Shown here: positions 26,087 through 34,275 of the stretch, in pieces
Position numbering within the stretch: the stretch's first letter is position 1
Layout of the letters: every line of letters begins with the position of its first letter
From: Geminicoccaceae bacterium
GTDB lineage: Bacteria > Pseudomonadota > Alphaproteobacteria > Geminicoccales > Geminicoccaceae
Assembly (NCBI GenBank): GCA_028285265.1
Contig: JANQPX010000016.1
Location: forward strand, 1 to 64,000
Direction: 5' to 3'
Length of the DNA stretch: 64,000 nt
The notes under the pieces: generated by a model
Seen by the model: the letters and a program-made list of their open reading frames with translations, nothing else
What the model was told of the DNA's origin: nothing
The model's database searches: none
Position numbers and translations under genes: made by a program

Positions 26087-27736
26087 TTAGTCTGGCTCGA
26101 TGCCATAGTCACGTCGGACACCTGCCGGTGTCACATAGCCATCCTCGATGTCCTCGCGGATCGCTGCTGCGCTGCGTTCTGTTGGATCACCAAAGCCGCC
26201 GCCACCTGGGATGTGTAGGGTGACCACGGTGTCTGCCGGCAGCATGCGGCTGATCTTGGGTTCAAGCTCCACATCGTTCGAGGTCTCAATCGCCCCCGTC
26301 GCGCCGGACCGACCGCCGTCGAGGCCGGGCGCTGGATGCTCACAGCGTTCATAAAGGCCAGAGAACAGGTAGGGACGATTAGTCCTTACCTCGATCGTCA
26401 TGGTTTGGCCCAGTCCACCTCGATGCTGACCGGCCCCTCCCGAATCAGGACGAAGCGCTCGCTCGCCGACCACCAGCGGCGTCAGAGCTTCGATGATCTC
26501 CGCAGGTACGCCGGCAACACCACTCGGATAGGAGGTTGCGGAAAGTCCGTCCTGGCCTTGGAGGGCGCCAGTGCCGCCCGTCGAAAACCAGGTATAAGAG
26601 AAGTATGCACCATCCCGTGCGTCGTAACCGGCAATATGCGTGTTCCACAAGCTGTCTGCGCCGGGTGCCATCACCTTGTCGGGAAGGATGCCGCTCAAGG
26701 CCCCCATGATAGCCGACGGCAAGAAGTGGCCGACCGTGTGACGCCCCGCGACGGCCGCGGGCGACTTGGCATTCAAAATGCAACCCTCTGGCGCAAGGGT
26801 GCGGATCGGCAAGAAGGAACCGGCATTATTGGGAACATCCGGCGCGATCGCACATTTCACGCCGTAGGTTGTATAGGCCACCGTGTAGTTGAAGCCGACA
26901 TTGACGCCGAGATCGACCATGTCTGAGGTGCCGTCATAGTCGACGGTAATCCCGTCGCCGATGATCGTCACGGCCGATTTGATCTCGATCGGTTGACCAA
27001 AACCATCCAACGTCAGGGCGAAGCTGTGCTCGCCGTCTGGCAGCGCGTTGATCGCGCTTCGCATGGCACTTTCGGAACGCTCGATGATCGCGTCTGCTAC
27101 CACCTCAATATCGTCGAGACGAAACTCCTCGAGAAAGGACTGGAGTTGCCGCGCACCAACCTCGTTCGCGATGATTTGGGCGTGGATGTCACCGATAACC
27201 TCGTCGGGCGTGCGCACGTTCTTTTCAATGATCTGGTAGATCGGCCTTACGGGTTTGCCCGCCTCGTACAGCTTCATAATCGGAAGGAAGAGGCCTTCTT
27301 CAAAAATCGAGCGTGCATCCGCTGAGAGACCGCGTCCGCCAATATCAAGAGCATGGCAGCAATTGGCAAACAGTGCCACGGCACGGCCTTTATGGAAGAC
27401 GGGCGTTGCGATCGTGATGTCATGAAGTTGTGAGACAGTGATCCAGGGATCATTGGTGATGATGACGTCGCCAGGCTCAAGGGTGTCGACAGGGAATGCC
27501 TGCACGATGTGCGTCATGCCCGTCGCCATGGAATTGATATGACCGGGCGAGCCGGTGACAGCTTGCGCCACCATGCGCCCCCGCCGGTCGAACACGCAGG
27601 CGGAGAGATCACCAGCATCGCGCACGATCGAGGTAAATGACGAGCGCATCAATGCGGCCGCCTGCTCATTGACCGTAGCGAGCATCCTGCCCCACATGAT
27701 GTCGAGTGTGATCGGATCAAGATCTGACCTCGTCAT
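26087..27736 (-). CDS. hyuB: Hydantoinase B / oxoprolinase subunit
   Basis: The 549-residue protein matches the HyuB family (N-methylhydantoinase B, 5-oxoprolinase C-part, acetone carboxylase alpha): DPITLDIMWGRMLATVNEQAA at the start, DVIITNDPWITVSQLHD near residue 90, and RPDSGGAGQHRGGLGQTMTIEV near residue 425. With HyuA it forms an ATP-driven amidase that opens a ring such as hydantoin, oxoproline or a similar lactam; carboxylases share the fold. Its start overlaps hyuA by 4 bases. Confidence 0.92.
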   Translation of the reverse strand: MTRSDLDPITLDIMWGRMLATVNEQAAALMRSSFTSIVRDAGDLSACVFDRRGRMVAQAVTGSPGHINSMATGMTHIVQAFPVDTLEPGDVIITNDPWITVSQLHDITIATPVFHKGRAVALFANCCHALDIGGRGLSADARSIFEEGLFLPIMKLYEAGKPVRPIYQIIEKNVRTPDEVIGDIHAQIIANEVGARQLQSFLEEFRLDDIEVVADAIIERSESAMRSAINALPDGEHSFALTLDGFGQPIEIKSAVTIIGDGITVDYDGTSDMVDLGVNVGFNYTVAYTTYGVKCAIAPDVPNNAGSFLPIRTLAPEGCILNAKSPAAVAGRHTVGHFLPSAIMGALSGILPDKVMAPGADSLWNTHIAGYDARDGAYFSYTWFSTGGTGALQGQDGLSATSYPSGVAGVPAEIIEALTPLVVGERALRPDSGGAGQHRGGLGQTMTIEVRTNRPYLFSGLYERCEHPAPGLDGGRSGATGAIETSNDVELEPKISRMLPADTVVTLHIPGGGGFGDPTERSAAAIREDIEDGYVTPAGVRRDYGIEPD

Positions 27737-29796
27737 GACGGCAGCTCCAGATCGACGATCAGGTTACGGTGGTCGTCGACGCAGATCCGGCCAGACCCGT
27801 TAATCACGACAGTCGACTCGCGTTCTTCGACGATGACCGGACCGTCCAGCTGGTCGCCCGTCCCCAGCCGATAGCGGTCATAAACGGGGACGTCGATCAA
27901 ACCTTCATCCGGAAGGTGGATCAGCCGCCTGCCCTTTTGCGCATCTCGATCACCAGAACCGCCCTCCGGCAGCTTGAAATCCGGCTTCGGCCCCGATGCG
28001 ACCAGGCGCCAGGACATAACGTCGATCGGCGTGTCCGGAATCGTATGGCCGTAGAGCCTTGCATAAACCCGCTCAAATGCAGCCATGATGCTGGGCAGGC
28101 GTTCCGGTCCAAGCTTACCCTCCGGGATGGGCACGGAGATGTCAAAGCCTTGCTTTCGGTACCGCATATCAGCCGTACGCCGAAAGGTAATCTCGGCATC
28201 GCCGATGGCCGCTGCAAGCCGCGCTCGACCTTCATTCTCCATCTCGGCGATCAGATCATTGACGTTTGGCCAATCGGCTGTCTTCAACCTCACGGGATGC
28301 GATCTGACAAAATCGAAGGCAAGAGGAGCGGTCAGAAAACCGATTGCCGACATCACCCCTGCGCCGAAGGGATAAATGATCTTTGGCAGCTTCAAGATGC
28401 GCGCTACGCCATAGGCGTGTACCGGCCCTGCCCCACCGAACGCAAACATCGGGAACTCTGAAATGTCGCGACCACGCTCGATCGCGTGAATGCGCGCCGC
28501 TGAAGCCATGGCCTCATTGGCGAGTTGGTGGATGCCGAAGGCAGCGTCGAGGTCATCCAGGCCGAGCGGCTTGCCGACTTGATCGACGATGACCTCATGC
28601 GCCGTCGTCAGGTCAAGTGTCATATCACCGCCCAAGAAAAAGTCTGGGTTCAGATAGCCGAGCATCAGATCTGCATCCGTGACCGTCGGCTGCTCACCGC
28701 CTTTCCCGTAGCAGATCGGGCCAGGTACCGAGCCAGCGCTCTTGGGGCCGACTTTCAGTCGCCCAAGGGCGTCGATCTCAGCGATCGAACCGCCGCCGGT
28801 ACCGATCTCGATCATTTCGATCACCGGCACCTTGACGGGGAGGCCGCTGCCTTTCTTGAATTGATACTGGCGGTCCACCTCAAATTCGGGCGCCAGTAGC
28901 GGTTCGCCATCGACAATCAGGCAAGCCTTCGCTGTCGTTCCTCCCATGTCGAAAGACAGCACGTCTGAAAACCCAAGGGTCTGACCGTAATGCGCCGCAG
29001 CAAGCGCCCCTGCGGCAGGACCGGACTCGACCAGTCGGATAGGCGCTTCAATCGCCTGTTCTGCCGTCAGCAACCCACCATTGGATTGCATGACGAACAG
29101 ACGGGCCTGCTCGTGCAGCACATCTTTGGTGCGCGCCTCCAACCGTCCCAGATAATGCTGAGCGATCGTCTTCACGTAGACATTGCAAAGGGCCGTCGAT
29201 GTCCGCTCGAACTCTCGGATCTCAGGCGCAATGTCACTGGAGAGGGTGACGGGCAATCCGGGCAATTCATCCTGCAAAACTTGGCCGACCAGCCGCTCAT
29301 GAACAGGATTGAGATAACTGTTCATCAGACAGACCGCGACGGCTTCGATGCCGAGGCCCTGAAGCGCTCTGGCGAGCGCACGAACCTCGGCCTCATCAGG
29401 TGCTTGACGCACCGAGCCATCTGACAGGGTGCGCTCTGCGATCTCATACCGATGTCGACGCTGCGCGATCGGCTCGGGACGGCGCAGGCGGAGGTCATAC
29501 ATGTCATAGCGATGCTCACGCCCGATCTCGATAGCGTCACGAAAACCCTTCGTGGTGATCAGCGCGGTTAACGCTCCCTTGCGCTCGATCAGCGCATTGG
29601 TGAAGAGCGTCGTGCCGTGAACAACGTGCTGAATCTCAGCTGGCGCTCCCGCCACGACCTCGCCTACGCCATCAATAACCGCATCATCCGGCTGTTCGGG
29701 TGTGGTCAGGACTTTACCCATTTTGAGATTGCCGGTCCTGTCATCGACCAGGACGACGTCGGTAAACGTGCCGCCGATATCCGCACCGATCCGCAT
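27733..29796 (-). CDS. hyuA: Hydantoinase A / oxoprolinase subunit
   Basis: The 687-residue protein has the two ATP-grasp-like phosphate motifs of the hydantoinase/oxoprolinase family: MRIGADIGGTFTDVVLVD at the N-terminus and LSFDMGGTTAKACLI in the middle, plus HGTTLFTNALIERKG and FGGAGPVHAYGVARIL. It binds and activates the substrate amide by phosphorylation. ATG 29796 is chosen because the motif must begin at once; the longer frame adds 24 unlikely residues. A 21-base perfect palindrome lies between it and the LysR gene on the same strand. Confidence 0.93.
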   Translation of the reverse strand: MRIGADIGGTFTDVVLVDDRTGNLKMGKVLTTPEQPDDAVIDGVGEVVAGAPAEIQHVVHGTTLFTNALIERKGALTALITTKGFRDAIEIGREHRYDMYDLRLRRPEPIAQRRHRYEIAERTLSDGSVRQAPDEAEVRALARALQGLGIEAVAVCLMNSYLNPVHERLVGQVLQDELPGLPVTLSSDIAPEIREFERTSTALCNVYVKTIAQHYLGRLEARTKDVLHEQARLFVMQSNGGLLTAEQAIEAPIRLVESGPAAGALAAAHYGQTLGFSDVLSFDMGGTTAKACLIVDGEPLLAPEFEVDRQYQFKKGSGLPVKVPVIEMIEIGTGGGSIAEIDALGRLKVGPKSAGSVPGPICYGKGGEQPTVTDADLMLGYLNPDFFLGGDMTLDLTTAHEVIVDQVGKPLGLDDLDAAFGIHQLANEAMASAARIHAIERGRDISEFPMFAFGGAGPVHAYGVARILKLPKIIYPFGAGVMSAIGFLTAPLAFDFVRSHPVRLKTADWPNVNDLIAEMENEGRARLAAAIGDAEITFRRTADMRYRKQGFDISVPIPEGKLGPERLPSIMAAFERVYARLYGHTIPDTPIDVMSWRLVASGPKPDFKLPEGGSGDRDAQKGRRLIHLPDEGLIDVPVYDRYRLGTGDQLDGPVIVEERESTVVINGSGRICVDDHRNLIVDLELPS

Positions 29797-29850
29797 CGCA
29801 TCGTTTCTCCAAAAAAGCAGGATCACGATAGCGATATCGGCCGGCTTCGC

Positions 29851-29871
29851 GAATTGCCGTTTGGGCAATTC
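29851..29871. promoter_or_regulatory. Palindrome between lysR and hyuA
   Basis: GAATTGCC-GTTTG-GGCAATTC is a perfect 8-bp inverted repeat, 55 bases before the hyuA ATG. It could be the operator of the LysR-type protein or a hairpin that lowers read-through; no T tract follows on either strand. Confidence 0.45.
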
Positions 29872-29885
29872 AGCATTGTCGGCGT

Positions 29886-30839
29886 TTAGCGTTGGTACCT
29901 TTCTGGGCGGCAGACCTCGATGAAACCATGACGCCCATCGCCTGAAACAACGTCCTCAAGGATGTCGAGGATGAGTTTGATCAGCTGGACCGCAACCTTG
30001 GAAGGAGGGCGGTCCTTGAGATGAATCAACGTAAGATCGCTTGTGATCTCGGGCTCAACGATCGGCCTTGCTGACAGCTTACCCGTTGCAACTTCATGCT
30101 GTACGGCGGCGAAAGGTAGGACTGCAGCAGCGAGTCCCTCCGCTGCCAGTGTCTTCAGCAATCCGGCGGAGTCGATCTCCAGTATCGTCGATACGGTTTG
30201 ACCGAGAGTCTTCGCCGCCTCATCGATCAAGCCTCGGATTGGGTTTTGCGCCGTCGGCAGCAGCAACGGTGCCCTCAACAGATCACCAAGGGAAATCGTG
30301 CCATCGCCCTCAGCCGTCGGGCCCGGCTGCTCGATCGCGAACAGCCGCTCCACCGCGAGGCGTTCACCCTGCAGCCGGACGTGGTTCGGTGGTTGACCAT
30401 TGACCAAAGCAAAGTCAACCACGCCAGTCAGAACCCAGTTCTGAAGATAGCCGCTATAGCCCTCGGCCAAACGCGGTCGCACCTTGGGAAATCGATCGAG
30501 ACTTCGCTTGATAAAGTCGGCGCCAAGAAGCCCGATAACCGAAGGCGTGGCGCCAATACCGATGTCGCCCGCCAAATGCTCCCCTTCAGCCATGACATCT
30601 TGCCGTGCCACTTCGACGTCACGCAGGATCTGGACGGCTTTGCTATGCAGAATATCGCCCGCTGCCGTGAGCTGCATACCTCGACCATCCCGCTCAAACA
30701 GTGAGCATTTGAGCTCCTCCTCGAGCGCAGCGATGGTTCGGCTCATGGCAGGCGCAGCGATTCCCAAATGTGCTGACGCTTGTGCAAGGCTCCTTAAGTC
30801 CGCAACGAGAGAAAAGTAACGTAGTTGACGCAGGTCCAT
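29886..30839 (-). CDS. LysR family transcriptional regulator
   Basis: The 317-residue regulator starts MDLRQLRYFSLVADLRSLAQAS with the helix-turn-helix LGIAAPAMSRTIAALEEELKCSLFERDGRGM and has the usual effector domain (GDIGIGATPSVIGLLG, GEGLAAAVLPFAAV-like segment near residue 240). It is encoded upstream of hyuA on the same strand, unlike the usual divergent LysR layout, with an 89-base gap that holds the palindrome. It probably controls the hyuA-hyuB operon. Confidence 0.92.
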   Translation of the reverse strand: MDLRQLRYFSLVADLRSLAQASAHLGIAAPAMSRTIAALEEELKCSLFERDGRGMQLTAAGDILHSKAVQILRDVEVARQDVMAEGEHLAGDIGIGATPSVIGLLGADFIKRSLDRFPKVRPRLAEGYSGYLQNWVLTGVVDFALVNGQPPNHVRLQGERLAVERLFAIEQPGPTAEGDGTISLGDLLRAPLLLPTAQNPIRGLIDEAAKTLGQTVSTILEIDSAGLLKTLAAEGLAAAVLPFAAVQHEVATGKLSARPIVEPEITSDLTLIHLKDRPPSKVAVQLIKLILDILEDVVSGDGRHGFIEVCRPERYQR

Positions 30840-31185
30840 CCCGGCTCCGAGATTTCGATAGCAAAATTGATAGCGATCGCAGGCTCGTCATATTCGATCA
30901 GCGTAGGCTCGGGGTCCATGACGAGTTTTTTTAAGACGCAATTTGAGATCAGAAGCTTTTGTGACTGAGAAAAGAAATCGCTCAGTGACGCAACAATCGG
31001 GTCTGGAATTCACACCAACCATGCCGACGGCGAGAGCGAGCAATGGCAGGGTTTTGATGTCCCGCCACGCTTTAGACGTTCGCCTCGACCCACACTTTCA
31101 CCGACAACCCTGCCAACCAAGACGGTCACCTCGATCATCGCGATATCTTCATGCAAGATCATGCCATGCCGCAGCACTCATGGGA
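30840..31185. other. Intergenic region, no gene seen
   Basis: The 346 bases between the LysR gene and the LLM oxidoreductase gene contain no convincing coding frame. The part at 30925-30960 is AT-rich and is the likely promoter region of the LysR gene. I see no strong hairpin. Confidence 0.4.
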
Positions 31186-32190
31186 CTATGAAGTCAGCGC
31201 TGGGATCACGATATCTCCATAGTCTGCGATGATCTTCTCCTCATCGCCATTGTCGAGATAGATGTTGAACTGCGTGATTCCCGCCGCTTCCAGGGTCTTC
31301 AACTTGGCGACGTGGTCTTCCGGTTGGCCGAGGACGGCGAAACCGTCGACGATGTCATCGGTAATGAAGTCGAGATAGGGATTGTCGCTCTGTCCGTGTT
31401 TTGAGTAGTCGTAGCCTCGGCGCTTTTCGATATAGGCTGTGAAGCTGGCCGGGACCGCATCTGTATCCTTGCCGTATTTTTCGACGATATCAGCGACGTG
31501 ATTGCCGACCATCGCTGGGAACCATTTGGTTCTTTCCCGGCATTCCTCGATCGGTCCGATATGGGCTGGGGCCGCGGACATGATCTGGTAGCTGGACATG
31601 TCGCGTCCCTCTTTCTTGCCGGCTGCGATTGCCTGATCACCGAGCCACTTACAGATGGACGGCTCAGCCAACTGCAGGATCAGCCCGTCGCCAACCCGGC
31701 CTGCGGAACTCAGGGCCATCGGTCCGTAGGCCGCTACCCAGACCGGCATCTCGTAGCCTTCCGTCCAGGGAAACTGAACCGGTTCCGGACAACCTTCATA
31801 CTGAGCTTCATCACCGCGGACGAGCGCCTTTACGACGTGCACGAACTCCTCAAGTCGGGCAAGTTTGGCGGGCTTTTTCCCCATGACGCGTACCGCACTG
31901 TCGCCACGGCCAACACCGAGATCGAAACGTCCTCCCGACTGTACTGCAAGCGACCCGAAGAGGCTCGCTGCAACTGACCAATCGCGCGTGTTGGGGTTGG
32001 TCACACAAGGCCCGAATCGCATGTTCGTCGTGTGTTCCATCAACATGGCGATGGCGGGAAAACTCTCACGCCAGAGAATGTGGCTGTCGTAGAACCAGCA
32101 ATAGGTGAAGCCGGCATTCTCGGCTTGACGCACCAACGCACGTGCACGCTCCGGGCGGACGACTCCTTTGAAGGTGATCCCGAAGTCCAT
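31186..32190 (-). CDS. LLM class flavin-dependent oxidoreductase (pyrimidine-locus type)
   Basis: The 334-residue TIM-barrel protein begins MDFGITFKGVVRPERARALVRQAE and has YCWFYDSHILWRESF, CVTNPNTRDW, GRFDLGVGRGDSAVRVMGKKP and QPEDHVAKLKTLEAAGI near the end, the luciferase-like monooxygenase pattern. The wording fits the TIGR03842-type group, which I recall as commonly lying beside dihydropyrimidinase genes. Cofactor (F420 or FMN) and reaction are unproven. It follows rutR by 60 bases on the same strand. ATG 32190 is preferred to a GTG six codons upstream. Confidence 0.85.
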   Translation of the reverse strand: MDFGITFKGVVRPERARALVRQAENAGFTYCWFYDSHILWRESFPAIAMLMEHTTNMRFGPCVTNPNTRDWSVAASLFGSLAVQSGGRFDLGVGRGDSAVRVMGKKPAKLARLEEFVHVVKALVRGDEAQYEGCPEPVQFPWTEGYEMPVWVAAYGPMALSSAGRVGDGLILQLAEPSICKWLGDQAIAAGKKEGRDMSSYQIMSAAPAHIGPIEECRERTKWFPAMVGNHVADIVEKYGKDTDAVPASFTAYIEKRRGYDYSKHGQSDNPYLDFITDDIVDGFAVLGQPEDHVAKLKTLEAAGITQFNIYLDNGDEEKIIADYGDIVIPALTS

Positions 32191-32250
32191 GGCGATGTTT
32201 CCCCCCACGTAATTGATTGTGAACCCGCGCCGTCGACCGCCACTCAGACT

Positions 32251-32871
32251 TCAGCGCGGTCGCAAGCCATCCAAAAAAATAGTCTGCAGCGTGGCTGCTG
32301 CATCCTCAAGGCGCCGATCGCCCACCGCACCCAGGACGGCACGCACCTGAACATCGAAATCCGCATAATGCTGGGTGGTGGCCCAGATCGCGAAGATCAG
32401 GTGATGCGGGTCGAGCCGGTTGAGACGTCCCTCGTCCATCCAGTCACGAATAACCGCTGCCTTTCCGTCCACCAATGCCTTCAGATCGCCCGCAAGCACG
32501 TCGCCCAGTGTGGGCGCTCCTCGGATCATTTCGCTGGCAAACAGCCTGGATTCCATCGGGAAGTCACGAGCAAGCTCGATCTTGCGGTCGATATAGGCAG
32601 CGATCTGCTCGATCGGTTCGCCGCCCGCGTCAAGTTCCCTAAGTGGAGCTAGCCAATCCTCCAAAAGTCCTTCCATCAGGCTTCGATAAATGTCGTCCTT
32701 GGTCGGAAAGTAATAGAGAAGGTTTTGCTTGGACATGCCGGCTGCATCGGCGATGGCGTCAACAGTTGCACCACGAAAGCCGTCGCGTGAAAAAATTTTA
32801 AGAGCGGCGCGCTCAATGAGAGCACGATTCTTCGTCTGGATACGCGTTGGTTTTCTGGTAGCCGACAACAT
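32251..32871 (-). CDS. rutR: RutR-type TetR family regulator
   Basis: The 206-residue protein has a TetR DNA-binding domain (LIERAALKIFSRDGFRGATVDAIADAAGMSKQNLLYYFPTKDD) and a C-terminal RutR/YcdC-type ligand domain (IEQIAAYIDRKIELARDFPMESRLFASEMIRGAP, DGLRPR end). RutR binds uracil or thymine and releases its operator. The ATG at 32871 gives the family length; the frame continues 122 codons upstream into the divergent gene and is not real there. A near-consensus RutR box lies 65 bases upstream, before the ureidopropionase gene. Confidence 0.92.
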   Translation of the reverse strand: MLSATRKPTRIQTKNRALIERAALKIFSRDGFRGATVDAIADAAGMSKQNLLYYFPTKDDIYRSLMEGLLEDWLAPLRELDAGGEPIEQIAAYIDRKIELARDFPMESRLFASEMIRGAPTLGDVLAGDLKALVDGKAAVIRDWMDEGRLNRLDPHHLIFAIWATTQHYADFDVQVRAVLGAVGDRRLEDAAATLQTIFLDGLRPR

Positions 32872-32935
32872 ACTCTCACATAAGACGAATTCTAAAAATC
32901 TCCTTGACCAGCTAAGATATCTCGTTAGCGTATAT

Positions 32936-32951
32936 TTTACCAAATGGTCAA
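32936..32951. promoter_or_regulatory. RutR box
   Basis: The + strand reads TTTACCAAATGGTCAA; its complement TTGACCATTTGGTAAA matches the RutR consensus TTGACCA-NN-TGGTCAA in all but two positions of the second half. It ends one base before the AAGGTG ribosome site of the ureidopropionase gene and contains an ATG (32944) that is probably not the start. A second TTGACCA at 32904-32910 lacks its partner half. Confidence 0.8.
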
Positions 32952-32964
32952 TAAGGTGAAAGAC

Positions 32965-34227
32965 ATGGCGGCAGCTGAGGCGGCACCGGGAGAGAATCTC
33001 AAGATCAACGGCCAAAGGCTTTGGGACAGCCTGATGGAGATGGCCAAGATCGGCCCAGGCATCGCCGGCGGCAATAATCGCCAGACGCTCACCGACGACG
33101 ACGCGAAGGGCCGAGCTCTGTTCCAAAAATGGTGCGAGGCGGAAGGGCTGAGCATGGGGCTCGATCAGATGGGCAACATGTTCGCCAGACGCGAAGGCAC
33201 AGACCCGGACGCCCTTCCGGTCTATGTCGGTTCCCACCTCGATACCCAGCCAACCGGCGGCAAATATGACGGCGTGCTAGGCGTGCTTGGCGGGCTTGAG
33301 ATCATCCGCACCCTCAATCAGCTCGGCATCAAGACCAAGCATCCGATCGTGGTCACCAACTGGACCAATGAGGAAGGCACGCGCTACGCGCCGCCTATGC
33401 TCGCTTCAGGCGTATTCGCCGGTATCCACACCCAAGACTGGGCCTATGAGCTCGCCGACGCCGAAGGCAAGACATTCGGCGATGAGCTAAAGCGCATCGG
33501 ATGGCGCGGCGATGAGGAAGTCGGCGCGCGCAAGATGCATGCGTTCTTCGAGCTGCATATCGAGCAGGGCCCAATTCTCGAGGCGGAAGATGTTGACATC
33601 GGCGTCGTGACCCACGGTCAGGGGCTCCGCTGGATCGAATGTAAGGTCACCGGCAAGGAAAGTCATACCGGGTCGACGCCAATGCCCATGCGGAAGAATG
33701 CCGGACGCGGTCTCGCCCAGATCACAGAACTCGTCCATGAAATCGCGATGGCGCATCAGCCAAACGCGGTCGGTGCGATTGGCCATATCGACGTCTATCC
33801 GAATTCTCGAAACATCATTCCTGGCCAGGTGGTCTTCACCATCGACTTTCGATCGCATGTGCTAGACGTGCTGAACGCCATGGTCTCACGTGTGGAAGCC
33901 GAGGCGCCACGCCTCTGCGCGGCATTAGGTGTCGACTTCGAAAGCAAAGTCGTCGGCTCCTTCGACCCGCCTGCCTTCGACGAAGGTTGTGTTGCCGCCG
34001 TTCGCAATGCCGCCGAGCGCCTTGGTTACAGCCACCGGGACATCGTCTCCGGCGCCGGCCATGACGCCTGCTGGATCAACAAGGTCGCCCCCACCTCAAT
34101 GATCATGTGCCCTTGTGTCGATGGCCTCAGCCATAACGAGGCGGAGGAGATCACGCCGGAATGGGCGGAAAAGGGGGCCAATGTCCTGTTTCATGCCGTT
34201 GTCGATACAGCGGAGATCGTGGCGTAA
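32965..34227 (+). CDS. Beta-ureidopropionase / N-carbamoyl amino acid hydrolase (M20 family)
   Basis: The 420-residue enzyme has the binuclear-zinc M20 pattern: PVYVGSHLDTQPTGGKYDGVLGVLGGLE, WTNEEGTRYAPPMLASGVFAG, FELHIEQGPILE and SGAGHDACWINKVAPTSMI. It splits N-carbamoyl-beta-alanine (or beta-aminoisobutyrate analogue) to the beta-amino acid, ammonia and carbon dioxide, step three of reductive pyrimidine breakdown. The start at ATG 32965 has AAGGTG 6 bases upstream; the ATG at 32944 lies in the RutR box. Dihydropyrimidinase follows after 48 bases. Confidence 0.9.
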   Translation: MAAAEAAPGENLKINGQRLWDSLMEMAKIGPGIAGGNNRQTLTDDDAKGRALFQKWCEAEGLSMGLDQMGNMFARREGTDPDALPVYVGSHLDTQPTGGKYDGVLGVLGGLEIIRTLNQLGIKTKHPIVVTNWTNEEGTRYAPPMLASGVFAGIHTQDWAYELADAEGKTFGDELKRIGWRGDEEVGARKMHAFFELHIEQGPILEAEDVDIGVVTHGQGLRWIECKVTGKESHTGSTPMPMRKNAGRGLAQITELVHEIAMAHQPNAVGAIGHIDVYPNSRNIIPGQVVFTIDFRSHVLDVLNAMVSRVEAEAPRLCAALGVDFESKVVGSFDPPAFDEGCVAAVRNAAERLGYSHRDIVSGAGHDACWINKVAPTSMIMCPCVDGLSHNEAEEITPEWAEKGANVLFHAVVDTAEIVA

Positions 34228-34275
34228 TTTTTGCATCGCTTCGGCGATGACCAAGAGTGTTTTGGGGAGAGACAA

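Noticed and set aside
32903..32918. A second full RutR box
   Set aside because: Only the left half TTGACCA is present; the right half reads TAAGATA and does not match TGGTCAA.
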